Notes: generated from the sequence alone by a model not told the origin. 64,000 nt of DNA from Mauremys mutica (GCF_020497125.1 NC_059075.1:47466003-47530002), one strand, 5' to 3'; positions 48,060 through 59,725 are shown, counted from the first letter of the stretch. Numbers and translations are program-made.

Positions 48060-48600
48060 ATCTATCCATGCTGGGGAGGGGAATGGCCTTTGGGAGCATG
48101 GCTGTAGGGCTACAGTGGGGAACATCTGTTGGTGTTCCCAGTACCCTGTATTATCCAGGGGCTACAGAACATGCTTGGGTCCTGGTTGAGAGCACTTCAT
48201 TGTCTGAGGGCCTAATAGCAGCATGCACTCCAGCAGAGCGTTCTGCCCATGCATTGCCTCCAGAAATTGCTTTTGCATGTCCCTGTCTTTCCCCTCCATG
48301 TTATGCAATGCTGTCCTGGGCCACTTCAATGCTGTGTCTGGATAGCTGCCTCTCTTTTTTTCCCTCTGACATCTAAAACAGCCTCCAGCTGCCCATGAGT
48401 TCTTTTTTGTTGTTGTTGTTTTGTTTTCTGAGGTGTTTGTTTTTTGTTTTTTGGGGTTTTTTTGCAATCTGTAAGGAGAGCTCCAAACATCTCATCATTA
48501 GCCCTCCATTTCTTCCCCCTCAGCTTGACTAGCCACTCAGCTACTGATAAAAGATCCTGTCCTTGAGGGGCTCCCTGCTGCAGGTGCCATGGCTGGGGGA
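48060..48600 (-). pseudogene. Possible Harbinger accessory-protein remnant
   Basis: The minus frame at 48162-48467 contains DRDMQKQFLEAMHGQNALLE (residues about 61-80), which resembles the C-terminal helix of Myb/SANT-like proteins made by Harbinger elements. Nothing else in the frame is recognisable, the lead-in is a T-rich low-complexity tract, and no element ends were found. Low confidence. Confidence 0.25.
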
Positions 48601-49445
48601 GTAGAGAAAAAACAAGCAGTTATTGTTCATATTACACTATTTCCACAGAAGCAATTGTAGCAATTTTGTATTCTGTGTTTCTGAATTCAGTCCCCTGAGG
48701 TTCATCCCAGTCTTGGGGAGACTTCAGAGATGGTAAGTGGTGTGTGTGCCTGGGAGCTAGATGGAGAAGTTGTGATTTATAGTCCTGCTTTGGGTCTGCA
48801 CTTTATGTTGTGCCTTGGGGGGTGGGGTCGAGGGTGAGGGTTAGATTTGTGCTCCTGGTTTGACTAGGAGGCAGAGAATGGCCTTGTTCCAAAAGGCAAA
48901 GGGCAGACCAGTGAGACATGCTGTGAAGTTATTCACCAAGATGGTCCCACTCTCACCCTCTCAAGTGCTGCTGGAGTGGAAGGGAGTTATGAGTTATGCT
49001 GGAGCTGTGCAGCTGTCCCGTAGAATGCGCAAATACTCAGTCTTACATGCTGCTTTATCTCCCCTGCAGATGTGCTGAAAGTGCAGAGAAAAACAGATCA
49101 GGGTCTGCACTGACTGTTTTGAAACCTTCCCTGCTTCCAGTCTTTTTCTATGAAATATGTAAGCCTGTAAAAAGCCATTAAGAGCTGTATAGCTTTGCTG
49201 TCCCTAACCTAAACTTCTTTTCCTGCATGAATCCCTGTTTGAGGGCATATATACCTCAGTAGGAAGCAGTAGCCTTACTATCCTTGCAGGCATGTACTGC
49301 CCATCCCTACGTATACCACATGTAAACTATGAATAGTAACCACACTCCCCCCCCCCCCAACCCCCCGCAACTGTCTCAATGCACTTTTGAATTTCACACC
49401 ACTAAATAGTATCATTATTTGAATCTGATACATGTGAGGGAGAAG
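48601..49445. other. No recognised feature; C-run near 49347-49358
   Basis: A run of about 12 C lies near 49347. The frames here are short and unlike known proteins. Confidence 0.35.
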
Positions 49446-49449
49446 TGGG

Positions 49450-49985
49450 GTGTGACAGGGTGTTCACCCCTCAGCAGCATGGATGGAGTTAAGGTGGCAA
49501 GAGACACCAATTAGCCTTAGGACCTGCTAGGGAGATAAGGGGCAATGAGACTAAGTGAGAACGAAGCTCAGGTGGTCAGGAATGCGGGGGTAAGAGGGGG
49601 GATTCTATAAAGCCTAGGAGTTGAGGATGAAATTGGGACTGCAGTGAGGTGAGCTGAGCTTGCAGTCAAACTTCCTGATTCACGGGGAAGAATAGGACCA
49701 TGAGAAAGGGCAGAGTAAGAAGCAGTCCAGGGAAGGAGCAGTAAGATCTGAGAGGGATAGACCTGATGAACTGCTGGGTTGAGGGTTCTTGGATTGGAAC
49801 ACACAGTAGAGGATGCACCCAGTTCTCCTACCCGCCACTGTGGGAGTGGGGCAGTCAGCACAGTGAAGGTGGAGACTGCCTGAGACTTTGAGGAAGGAGA
49901 CTCTGATAATATCCTGGAAGGGGAGAATGGTGGTGACTTGGCTGGAGCCAGGCATATCCAATCTGCACTAACTCAAGTTATTATG
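49450..49985. repeat. Unclassified GA-rich repeat, possibly LTR-derived
   Basis: It opens TGTGACAGGGTGTTCACCCC and is purine-rich, similar in style to 35812-36480. No matching CA end or target duplication was found. Confidence 0.3.
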
Positions 49986-50348
49986 GACTAACCCCCCTCC
50001 TCTTTACCACCCTATGTAGACAAGCCCTTTGTGATGAATTCAATGAATGTGCATTCATGAAGCAATGCTCACTTTTTACACTGCTCTTTCTTTAACCAAT
50101 AGCTAACATTGTAGCCATTGGATAATTAGAAAGGGAAGGATGAGTTAATATCACCCCAAACCTTTTTCTTTCCGACTGAGAACAAACTCTGTTAAACAAG
50201 TTGTGCTGTAATTTTCAGGGTTCTACTTACACCTCTGTGCAATTGGTCTGAAATGGAAGTGTCAGGTGTTAACTGTGCTAAGTCTGTGTTTCTGGGATGG
50301 AGAGTGGGCCTGATCTAAAAAGTTACCATTTGTTTAAACAATATTCCA

Positions 50349-50490
50349 GAGCCGGCACTAGGCATAAGCAGACTAAGCAATTGCTTAGGGCCCCAAGCAG
50401 CTCAAGGGAGCCCCCATTTGCTTTTTTAGTATGTGTGGTGTACCCTCTCCTCAAATATTCCTGCTTAGGGCCCCCAGTGGGATAGCACCA
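50349..50490. mobile_element. hAT-type MITE, truncated
   Basis: It starts CAGAGCCGGCACTAGGC, like the ends at 25918 and 31009, and includes GCTTAGGGCCCCAAGCAG repeated in part as GCTTAGGGCCCCCAGTGG. The right inverted end is missing. Confidence 0.55.
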
Positions 50491-51421
50491 CCATACTAAT
50501 GTAATTAACTATTTAGTCACTAAATTTAGCTGGGAAGAATTTCTTATATGATATCTGCATTTCAGGGCAACTGCCACACAGGACTTCAGGGGACATGAGG
50601 TGGATCAAGCTGCTTAACAAATACACACATCGGAATTTCTTATGCCCCAGACTGCTTGCTGAGCTAGCGTTCACTTCTAAAGTCACTAACTAGGTCACTG
50701 AAAATGTTGTGGTATCACAGACATTACCGTGAAGGAAACCACATTGTCAAGCATCCTGAGGATGAGGAAATAGAGACAGCACTTCTGTTAACAGATCAGG
50801 GCACTTAACCCTTTTAATGTTAGCACTAAATTGATGTTTCACATGAGATGGAATTTTTTTTCTGGGAGAATCTTCTAAAAAAGGCACTAGAGAAAGCAGA
50901 TGGACACATTCTAGATAGGCTTTGTCCCATTCCCCCCAACTTCCAATTGCTAACTTTAACCAGCTCTTCTGGTACCCATAAATAACAAATTAACGTGAGG
51001 TTTAGCATACCTCTCTGAATCTTTGATTAAATAAAAGAGAACAAGTTCCAAATTGCAGTTTTCTATGAAGAAATTTTAAAAGGCCAGACTATACAGCAGA
51101 GCATCTTTAGCAACATAAGCCTAAGGAAAAATAATCTAGCTGTTACTGTAATACAAATAAACAATAATATAATAATCTTCCCAAACATGAGTGCAGCCAC
51201 TATCTACGATCACTGTGATTTCATTCCACTTCAAGATTCAGTGGGCTTTGTCCTTTCTCCAATTTCCCAGCCAAACTGAAAGCAGTCTATGGTGGAGGGG
51301 GGGGGAATCAATCTTTTCAAGATCTTTTCCTTAAATTCAGCTTAATATATTAATGCTTAGAACAGGAAAGCAAGAGCAAATGCTGTTAGAGTCAGATTCC
51401 TATAAAGTTATTTCTTGTCTT
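50491..51421. other. No recognised feature
   Basis: AT-rich with a short G-run near 51297. No gene or repeat boundary. Confidence 0.4.
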
Positions 51422-51550
51422 TAAATTCATAGATTTTCAGGCCAGGAGGAACCATTATGAACATCTAGTCTGCCCTCATGCATAACCCAGGTGATAGAAT
51501 TTCACCCTGTTATTTCCCCATCAGGTCATTAATTTCTGGTTGATCTAGGG

Positions 51551-52478
51551 CAGGGGTAGGCAACCTATGGCACGGGTGCCGAAGGCGGCACGCGAGCTGA
51601 TTTTCAGGGGCACTCACACTGCCTGGGTCCTGGCCACCGGTCCGGAGGGCTCTGCATTTTATTTAATTTTAAATGAAGCTTCTTAAACATTTTAAAAACC
51701 TTATTTGCTTTACATACAACAATGGTTTAGTTATATATTATAGACTTATAGAAAGAGACCTTCTAAGAACGTTAAAATGTATTACTGGCACATGAAACCT
51801 TAAATTAGAATGAATGAATGAAGACTCGGCACAGCACTTCTGAAAGGTTGCCGACCCCTGCTATAGAGAAAGGATCTTTACCCTGCATCCTGGTCTTTCT
51901 TTCACTATATGCTCTTAATGTCTACAAATCTCTCATCTGAAACATTTGCAGATGAAAAAGAAGCATGTGTTTATGGTTACGTGCCTGGCCTGGCCAAATC
52001 CTGGAGTGGAGAAGGTGCTGGGGATTCAATAGGAATTCTCAAACTAGGTGGGACTTATAGAAAGAGACCTTCTAAGAACGTTAAAATGTATTACTGGCAC
52101 ATGAAACCTTAAATTAGAGTGAATGAATGAAGACTCGGCACAGCACTTCTGAAAGGTTGCCGACCCCTGCTATAGAGAAAGGATCTTTACCCTGCATCCT
52201 GGTCTTTCTTTCACTATATGCTCTTAATGTCTACAAATCTCTCATCTGAAACATTTGCAGATGAAAAAGAAGCATGTGTTTATGGTTACGTGCCTGGCCT
52301 GGCCAAATCCTGGAGTGGAGAAGGTGCTGGGGATTCAATAGGAATTCTCAAACTAGGTGGGACTTATAGAAAGAGACCTTCTAAGAACGTTAAAATGTAT
52401 TACTGGCACGTGAAACCTTAAATTAGAGTGAATAAATGAAGACTCGGCACACTACTTCTGAAAGGTTGCCGACCCCTG
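51551..52478 (+). mobile_element. Composite hAT-type element with internal tandem repeats
   Basis: The left end is CAGGGGTAGGCAACC at 51551 and the right end GGTTGCCGACCCCTG at 52478, as in the 311-bp element at 26272. A perfect 8-bp target duplication ATCTAGGG flanks the whole 928-bp unit (51543-51550 and 52479-52486). Inside, the right end occurs three times, at 51860, 52169 and 52478, spaced exactly 309 bases. Each of the first two is followed by the same 191-base sequence, starting CTATAGAGAAAGG, that is not part of the family as seen at 26272. Confidence 0.85.
51743..52478 (+). repeat. 309-bp tandem repeat, 2.4 copies
   Basis: Units 51743-52051 and 52052-52360 are nearly identical, and a partial third unit runs 52361-52478. 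Each unit starts GACTTATAGAAAGAGACC, passes through the transposon right end and then about 190 bases of foreign sequence. Paired 67-codon frames in the first two units differ by a single residue only because the DNA is duplicated. Confidence 0.9.
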
Positions 52479-52861
52479 ATCTAGGGCATAACTTGTAGAA
52501 AGGTCTCTAGTCTTGATTAATTCAAATGATGGAAAATTTGCTACAGACTTTGGTAAATTGTTCCAACTTAATCACCCTCACTGTTAAAGCTTTATCCTTG
52601 ATTTCTAGTCTGCACTTGTCTATCTTGATCTTCCAGTTATTGGATCTCCTTATGCCTTTGTCTGCTAGATAAAAGAGCCCTCTACTATCACAAATCTTCT
52701 ATGTAGATACTTAAGCTTTTGAAGTCTCTTGCTGAAAGGCAGGTTTTCCAGACCTCAAATCATTCTTGTAACTTTTTTCTGAACCCTTTCCAGTTTTTTA
52801 ATGCTGTATATAGTAGTAATACCACCTCCCTAATCCTACTTGATAGTCTCCTTCTTATACT

Positions 52862-54540
52862 TCTAAGGGCTTGTTTAAATACAGAACCTGCACCGGTATA
52901 GAATTATTGGTATAGTACAATTGAAAAGAAACAGACAGAAGTGGAGGAGCTTCGTTGCTGCACTAAATGCCAGGGGCATAATGGGAACGTGATGATGATG
53001 ACAATTGAAAAAACTACATTGTGCTCTTGCAATGGTGCCTGTCACAACATTTGTGTCCATGCAGCAAGATGCTGGGTCACTAAAAGTATGGTACACTTTG
53101 AGTAGATACCTAATGTCCTTCACACTGCCTGCCACCTGAGTGGGGATTTTCTGCTGTGTACTGTGGGATACCACTGGGGTCACAGAGAATTGTGGGAGCT
53201 GAAGTCAAGCACCCAGCTTTCTCTCTGATCTATCCCATAATTTGCCACTCACCTGTGCCAGTTCTGAACTGCTCACCACTTACATGGCTGAGGATGGAGT
53301 AACGTAGTGGTTTTGTCCTTTGTTAAGCCAGAAAATATGACCCTGTTGCACAGGGATGGTCACTGGAGGTAGACTGACTCAACAGAGAAGAAGTTGCACA
53401 TAAAGGAAGTGGATGCAACTGCTCCTTGTTCTGTTCACCAGCTACACTTGGTGCAGTGACTTTTTGAGTTAGTCCAATGAGCATTATTTGGTGGGACTTG
53501 ATCTTTTTGTAGATCTGGGATGGCCAGCAGTGGCTCCAGAACTTCATGTGGCAGGACACATTCCTGGAGTTGTGTGATGAACTCATGCCCTGCAGTGTCA
53601 GAACAACAGGATAAGAGCTGCTCTTAGCATGGAGAAGCAAGAGGTAATCACAGTGTGAAAGCTTGTAACCTCATATTGCTACTGATCAGTGGGGACCCAA
53701 TTTGGTATGGAAAACTACAGGTGGGTAGTCATCACTGAGGTCTGCATGGCAATGCAGCTGCTCAGCGTGGTCAGTGTGTTGGAAATAATAGATGGATTAG
53801 AGCATCTGGGCTTCTCTAATTGTAGTGGAGCTTTAGACAGGATTCATATGCCCATGTTGTATCCCCTCACCTAGCTTCTAAATATATAAACCGGGAGGGG
53901 CACTTAATGCTTCTGCAGGCTGTGGGGGACCACTGGTGATGCCTCACTGATATTAACATTGGCTGGTCCAGAAAAGTGCATGATGCCAGAATGTTCAGGG
54001 AGTATTTGACAAACTGAAAGCAGCAATTCTGCCCCTCTTCCCACCCCCCTGCTGTTTCAATTGATTTTAATGCTGTTCATAGTGATTCTGGGTGATCCTG
54101 CCTCACCCTTTGTTTTCCTGGCTGATGACTCTACTGGTAGGGTATTTTTCCCACTTAGAAAAGCATATATATACTTCAACAAAGGTCTCTTAAGCAAATA
54201 CTGAATTCAAACCCTCAGGAGGGTGAATATTATTCTCCTTGTTTTGCAAGTTCAGCATCTTGCAGAACTTCTCCTAGAAATACTGGAGGGGTGAATAGGG
54301 TCTTGTATTGCAAGTAAAGGGAATATTTAGTAAATAAATTTAACTTCCTGTAGATGTTGGGATCCTGGAGGATATATCCCTGAGAAGGATCCCGAAGTCA
54401 CTGAGGAGGGAGCTGTTTAACAGGTTTAGAGGCCATCTGGGGAAATATGCAGCCAACCTCTTTTCCATGATGACCCCACCCCTTGCCACTCCACCAGCAC
54501 TTCATGGGAATGTCGTCTACTGTGGTTCACCCAGACAAAT
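52862..54540 (+). mobile_element. Harbinger-type transposon remnant with transposase
   Basis: The remnant around the transposase pseudogene. A possible left edge is GGGCTTGTTTAAATACAG near 52867; sequence after 54150 (54360-54540) may be its further interior. No inverted end or target duplication could be confirmed. Confidence 0.45.
53512..54140 (+). pseudogene. PIF/Harbinger transposase, heavily damaged
   Basis: Successive plus-strand frames give the family's landmarks. WLQNFMWQDTFLELCDEL is near 53530-53585. VGTQFGMENYRWV is near 53690, where the family has a VGNQFG-type helix. GFSNCSGALDRIHMPM at about 53809-53856 holds the first catalytic Asp of the DDE triad. VHDARMFRE near 53977-54002 holds the second Asp. 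LGDPASPFVFL is near 54090. At least three stops and frame changes lie between them, and the third catalytic Glu region is not found. It is a dead relative of an autonomous Harbinger element, and a possible source family for the Myb-bearing MITEs. Confidence 0.7.
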
Positions 54541-55132
54541 CACCTCTCCCCCATAATGGATGTGCGAAAATAAGGTATTACTTGTTCAAAATGTTCTCTG
54601 AAATAGAGCCTTTAGATTCAAGAACAGTTCATGCGAAAATTAACAAGCTTCTCATGCTGTAAGCCATGGCACTGAGTACATCAAGTCTCCTTGAATCCCA
54701 TCCCTAAGCAAGATGCTCTTATTATATTTGTCTTGCTCTGTCACATGGTATGATGAACAATTCAGTATTTTGAGGTTCATGTGGTCCTGCCCAGTGCCTG
54801 CTGTGTATTTTATCTTCCCACTGATTTCTGAATGAGATAGTGGGTCTGAGTAATGTATGTGCATGTATTTGTGCATTAGGTTGTTGCACCACAGAAAATC
54901 ATGCTCTTTAACCAAGTAGCATATATTGGCTGGAAAGTGCTATCCATTTTTGTCACCTCAGGTGTATCTACCTTGGCTGCTAAATGCATTTACCGAAGTG
55001 CATGCCACCACATTAATTCAGGAACTGGGTCGATGAACATGCTTTACATGCATCATCATATAGTGTACATGATATTCACTGTGAATCAATTTTGCTGTAT
55101 CCACTGTACTACAAATATTGCATAACGCTGCT
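54541..55132. other. No recognised feature
   Basis: AT-rich, no supported gene or repeat; it could be more of the Harbinger remnant. Confidence 0.3.
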
Positions 55133-55133
55133 A

Positions 55134-55390
55134 CTGAGCCCTGGTCTACACTGGGTGGGGGATCGAGCTAAGTTATGCAACTTCAGCTATGCGTGTCTTC
55201 ACTGTGGTGAGTCACCTGCTGCCGCTCCCCCGTCGACTCTGCTTGCACCTCTCACAGTGCTGGAGTACAGGAGTTGACAGCAGAGGGCTTGAGGGTCGAT
55301 TTATTGTGTCTAGACTAGACGCGATACATCGATCCCCTCTGGATCGATCGCTGCCTGCCGATTCGGCGGGTAGTATAGACATACCCTGAT
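55134..55390. mobile_element. MITE with GTCTACAC-type ends
   Basis: The left end GCCCTGGTCTACACTGGG is answered by AGTATAGACATACCCTG at the right. The interior has CGATCCCCTCTGGATCGATC and other self-pairing words. Confidence 0.65.
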
Positions 55391-56059
55391 GCACCTCATC
55401 CTGTGTTTGCAATGTGTCATTAATAGATTTAGTTGCATGCTTTAAAAAAATAACAGTGTGTGTACTGTTGAGATGAAAGTACTGCCATCCCCTATCTCTG
55501 TCTTTTGCTCTAGCAATAAATAAATTAAAAATATGCTTTCTTCAATAGAAGAAAATGCCTTTGTTTGGAAACTGCTGACTTTTGCCACTCCACTTGTCCA
55601 CTATTTTAGGCAAAATATTGAGGAGGAGGTGCAGTTTGGAAAGCCAACTGCAAAGTTTGAACAATGGGATTTGGGGCAGATCCCAACCCAAATCAGGGGA
55701 ATGGTGTTTTTAGAGATGGTGGAGAACTGGAACATTCTTACCAGAGTGGGAAGGTGAAATGGCAGATGGAGCTTGTACCAGTGCCAGTGAGTAGGATGAA
55801 GAGAACATCCACAGTTCCAACATGCATGGTGATGGCTAGAGAGGCTTTGCTGATAGTTAAAAGCTAGAATATAGTAATTTGACCTCAAAGTCTGTGTAGG
55901 AACTGGCCAATAATTATCATGATTATTCATATACTTACTTGAGTTCCCCATTGTGTGGGATATGCAGGTTATGGTATCTGTGCCAGAGTTTCAGGCTGGG
56001 TCTGTGTTAAGTTGGATCTGGATCACGCATGGCCTTTCCAGTGCCTGGCTGTACTCAAT
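55391..56059. other. No recognised feature
   Basis: No supported gene. The frames of 60-116 codons show no family resemblance. Confidence 0.35.
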
Positions 56060-56475
56060 CTTCATTAACATTGGGCACAAATTTTTCAGATTAATAGTTT
56101 ATTCACCCAAAAATGTGGTTTTGAGTTGACTGAAACGATATGTGAATTCAACTCAAATTCAGTGAATAGTTTCAACCAAAAAAAAAAACCAAACAAACCC
56201 AACAACTTTTTTCAAAAGTCAAAGCAGTTTGTTTTGAGATTTTGAAACAAAATATTTTGAGACTTTTCACCTTGAAATGTTTTGTTCTAAAATGTAGCTA
56301 GATTTGTTTTGTTTTTTTAAAAAAACCCACAAAGGTTTAAAAAAAAAATCCTAAGCATGAAATGAAACAAAAAACAGAGGAGAAATTGTTTTGAGGTGAA
56401 GAAAATGTTTTGTTTGACCTGAAATGTGTCTTTTATTTTTATATTTTTTGTTGTTGCAGCCCCCATATTAAAAAA
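56060..56475. repeat. AT-rich dispersed repeat (related to 32335-32790, reversed)
   Basis: AATAGTTTATTCACCCAAAA and AATTCAGTGAATAGTTTCAA, then runs of AAAATATTTTGAGAC type, mirror the order of pieces at 32335-32790 read on the other strand. Confidence 0.45.
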
Positions 56476-57456
56476 AATCAGTTTTGTTTACCTACTTCTC
56501 ACCTTGTGGGCCAAGAAAATCAATGACTTCCTTTCTGCACCATCCTGAAACCTGTTTGCACAAAGCAATATTCTCTTGAGGGCTTAGTAGTTTTAATGCT
56601 TTGTAAGCCTTTAAAAACCAAAGGGACTTCTGGTCACTCTGACCGCTGAACAATAGAGGTCAAACAGATTACCAGACAAGTCTCTACTGAAGGGAATGAT
56701 GCAGTATTGGAATGCAGATAGAGGCCTTCTTGTACTGTTAACCCCAGCATCAATATAACTTTACCAAGAGGGACTTGTGTTATTCCCAAATGAGAAATAA
56801 TTATACCAGATAAATTGAGGGATATTTCAGTATGAGACAGAGGTAAATGTAGCCACAAACATGCCTCCACCAAAACAAGGTGAATTCTACCAGTGCAAAC
56901 TCTTGTGCACCAACCAGTCATAAGGCTCACGTTAACTTCCTTAGCCATCGCACTGCACTAGGAGCTCATGTTCAGCTGCCTATCCACCATGACCCTTAAG
57001 TCTATTTTGAAGTTCCTGCTCTCCAAGATGCTGCCCCCCCAAAGCATAATATAGATAGTCCATCATTATGAGCTACATTCTTTGTCCCTAGATGTCTGAC
57101 CTTGCTTTTGGCTGTATTAAAAGGTGTGGAGTTCAAAGGAGCACAGTTTATTAACTGATCCACATTGCTCTGTATAACTTACCTGTCCTTACTATTAATT
57201 ATAAAATTATTATTAATACTACATTAAAATGATTTATTGTTGAAATAATATCTTCCTTTCTGAGATGATAATATAGATTGATTTAGTTTGTAGGGCTTTC
57301 TTTGGAACGGGTATGGGAGTTTCAATAAGCACACAAATTGATTAGCGATTGAAAAAAGTGAACAAAAAGTGATCCATTCCATTATCAATATATGAGCCAT
57401 TGATGTCCTTGACACATGGAGAACTTAAAAACTCATATAAAAAGAATATATATATT
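56476..57456. other. No recognised feature
   Basis: Ordinary AT-rich sequence. Some of 56940-57180 resembles CR1 3'-region words (CACATTGCTCTGTATAAC) but not enough to call. Confidence 0.35.
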
Positions 57457-57529
57457 GGGCCTGATCCAAAACACTTGGACATCAATGGAAGGACTCCCAT
57501 TGACTCAAATGAGCTTTGAATCAGGCCCT
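57457..57529. repeat. Short foldback element
   Basis: GGGCCTGATCCAAA at the left and TTTGAATCAGGCCC at the right are inverted repeats that enclose ATGGAAGGACTCCCATTGA-type self-pairing sequence. It is 73 bases long. Similar words near 35285 and 35648 suggest a dispersed family. Confidence 0.6.
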
Positions 57530-57571
57530 TTGGTCCTACATATAGGAAGCACATACAATAAAGGAGTAAAT

Positions 57572-57754
57572 ATCATAGAATATCAGTGTCAGAAGGGACC
57601 TCGGGAGATCATCTAGTCCCACCACCCTTGCTCAAAGCAGGACCAATCCCCAGCTATTTTTTTTGTCCCAGATCCCTAAATGGCCCCCTCAAGGATTGAA
57701 CTCACAACCCTAGGTTTATCAGGACAATGCAAAAACCACAGAGCTATCTTGGCC
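57572..57754 (-). mobile_element. tRNA-derived SINE, turtle type, reverse orientation
   Basis: Box B complement GGATTGAACTC is at 57693-57703 and box A complement CCACAGAGCTA at 57736-57746. The body (CAGATCCCTAAATGGCCCC) and a tail with AGAAGGGACCTCGGGAGATC match the family. Confidence 0.75.
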
Positions 57755-58538
57755 TCAATGGTAAACACCTTAGCCTCAAGAATAGACTCCAACACAGCAT
57801 ACACTTGCTGTATTGAGGTAATTGACCTCCCAGATCTCACCATAGTGTGGCAGAGATCTCTTGTTTAATTATTTGTTTTCAAAACAATATGTGAGTTTTT
57901 CGTCCTTATGGGAGAGAGAAATGGGACAACTTGAAGCCAAAGTTTCAGCCATTAACCAGATTGACACTAATGTATTGCACCGTAACAAATATTTATGCTC
58001 CAATAATCACAATTTAATTTTTAAGCTAACTTCGTTACCATAACTAATTTCCAATACCCTTTTTTGGGAGGGGTGGATTTAGTCTGAAACTTTCTGATTA
58101 AAGGATCGATCTGTCCCTTCCCCCTTCAAATCACATCTTGATTACATCCTGGCCTCCTGGGTAGATACCCATATAGAACTAGCCCATAGAATTGATGTAA
58201 TCTATTTCTTAGATCATGTCCTAATATGGCAGAAGTCTCTGTGATATCTCACTTCCAAGCCAGAAAGTGTGATTAAAGAATCCCTGTTAATTAAAGATGT
58301 GGTTATTTAATGATACAATTAAAATCTATGAGAGTTGAGGGTGCTGATGACCCTTATGTGTGGAGTCATGGAATTTGCCATGGAGTCTATTCCATGCTGC
58401 AGAATAGTATCAGAATCTATCTGCCTGACAACAGGATACTTCAAATAGTGTGAATCGTGTGTTTCAGTGGGCTAGCCCCATTGTAAACGAGGCTTTAGCT
58501 TTCATAAAAATATTTCTTGCCCTAATGGTTGCAAAGTT

Positions 58539-58694
58539 AACCTTTCAAATACCCACATGTGTCTGACGAAGTGGGTATTCACCCACGAAAGCTTATGCTC
58601 CAATACGTCTGTTAGTCTATAAGGTGCCACAGGACTCCTTGTCGCTTTTTACAGATCCAGACTAACATGGCTACCCCTCTGAAACCTTTCAAAT
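58539..58694. mobile_element. Mini-Penelope unit, 132 bp, with 12-bp target duplication
   Basis: AACCTTTCAAAT flanks the insert at 58539-58550 and 58683-58694. The insert (58551-58682) carries GACGAAGTGGGTATTCACCC, AAAGCTTATGCTCCAATACG and GGTGCCACAGGACTCCTTG from one end, then the complement of TCAGAGGGGTAGCCATG at the other. This is the same design as 32934-33059, from another subfamily. Confidence 0.8.
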
Positions 58695-58744
58695 GTTACC
58701 CTATGCAAACGAAGGCTGCATTGATTTAACAGATTCAACTAAAT

Positions 58745-59725
58745 GTAGGGCTGTAAAAGACCTCAAGAGGTCATCTAGTTCAGTCCCCCACATTGAGGCA
58801 GGACCTAGTAGACCTAGATCATCCAGACAGATGAGTGTGTAATCTGTTCTTAAAAACTTCCAATATCAGGAATTCCACAAACTCCCTTGGAAGCCTATTC
58901 CAGTACTTAACTATCCTTATAATTAGAAAGTTTTTCCTAACATCTCACCTAAACCTCCCTTGCTACAGATTAAGACCATTACTTCTTGTCAGACCTTTAG
59001 TGGACATGGAAAACAATTAATCACCATTCTTTTTATAACAGCCCTTAACATACCTAAAGACTGTTATCAGGTCCTCACTTAATCTTCTTTTCTCAAGACT
59101 AAACATGCCCAGTTTTTCTAACCTTTCCTCATAGGTTTTCAATACCTTTTATCATTTTTGCTGAGCTCCTCTGGACTCCCTCCAATTTGTCCACATCTTT
59201 CTTTATGTGTATCACCCAGAAGTGGACACTTCATACAACACTTGTGTTAATATACTCTAGAATGATTTTGCAACTGCATCACATTGTTGGCTCTCATTCA
59301 ATTTGTGATTCACTATAACCCACAGATCCTTTTCTGCAGTATTCCTGCCTATTTCCCTCTTTGTATTTGTGAATTTGATTTTTCCTTCTTAAGTGTAGTA
59401 CTTGGCACTTTTCTTTACTGAATTTCATCTTGTTGATTTCAGAGCAATTCTCCAAGGTGTCATGGATATTTTGAATTCTAATCCTGTCCTCCAAGTGCTT
59501 GCAGCCACTCCCAGCTTGGTATCTGCAAATTTTACAAGCATATTCTCCATTCCATCATCCAACTTATTAATTAAAATATTGAATAGTACCAGACCCAAGA
59601 CAGACCTCTGTAGCCTCCCAGTCTGATGGCAAACCATTGATAAATTGATCTTTGATAATTGTTTTTTCAACCAGTTGTGTACCCACCTTACAGTAATTTC
59701 ATCTAGACCGCATTTCCCACTTCCC
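58745..59725 (-). mobile_element. CR1 LINE, 3' half with decayed reverse transcriptase end
   Basis: On the plus strand its reverse reads GACCTCAAGAGGTCATCTAG, then GGAAGCCTATTCCAGTACTT, then CCTCTGGACTCCCTCCAATT, words typical of CR1 in antisense. The minus frames at 59294-59670 carry RT pieces: LGLVLFNILINKLDDGMEN, VKFADTKLG (one Asp of FADD lost with a small deletion) and KMKFSKEKCQVLHL. It is truncated at 5' inside the RT. Confidence 0.8.

Larger units (their letters stand above)
51422..52812 (-). mobile_element. CR1 LINE 3' portion, split by the composite hAT-type element
   Basis: On the minus strand the left part (51422-51550) and the right part (52479-52812) form one CR1 3' region. Plus-strand marks are AAATTCATAGATTTTCAGGC and CATCTAGTCTGCCCTCATGC on the left, and TGAACCCTTTCCAGTTTTTT near 52778 on the right. 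The composite element at 51551-52478 interrupts it. Confidence 0.7.

Noticed and set aside
49568..49961. Minus-strand frames of 97 and 93 codons
   Set aside because: They overlap in different frames of a GA-rich repeat, with no domain or coding signal.
51909..52421. Two almost identical 67-codon frames, which could look like a duplicated small gene
   Set aside because: They are identical only because the 309-bp unit is tandemly duplicated; there is no domain, and the frame runs into transposon sequence.
51743..52478. CRISPR-like array, because of regular spacing
   Set aside because: The repeat units are 309 bases long and contiguous, with no unique spacers; this is a eukaryotic transposon duplication.
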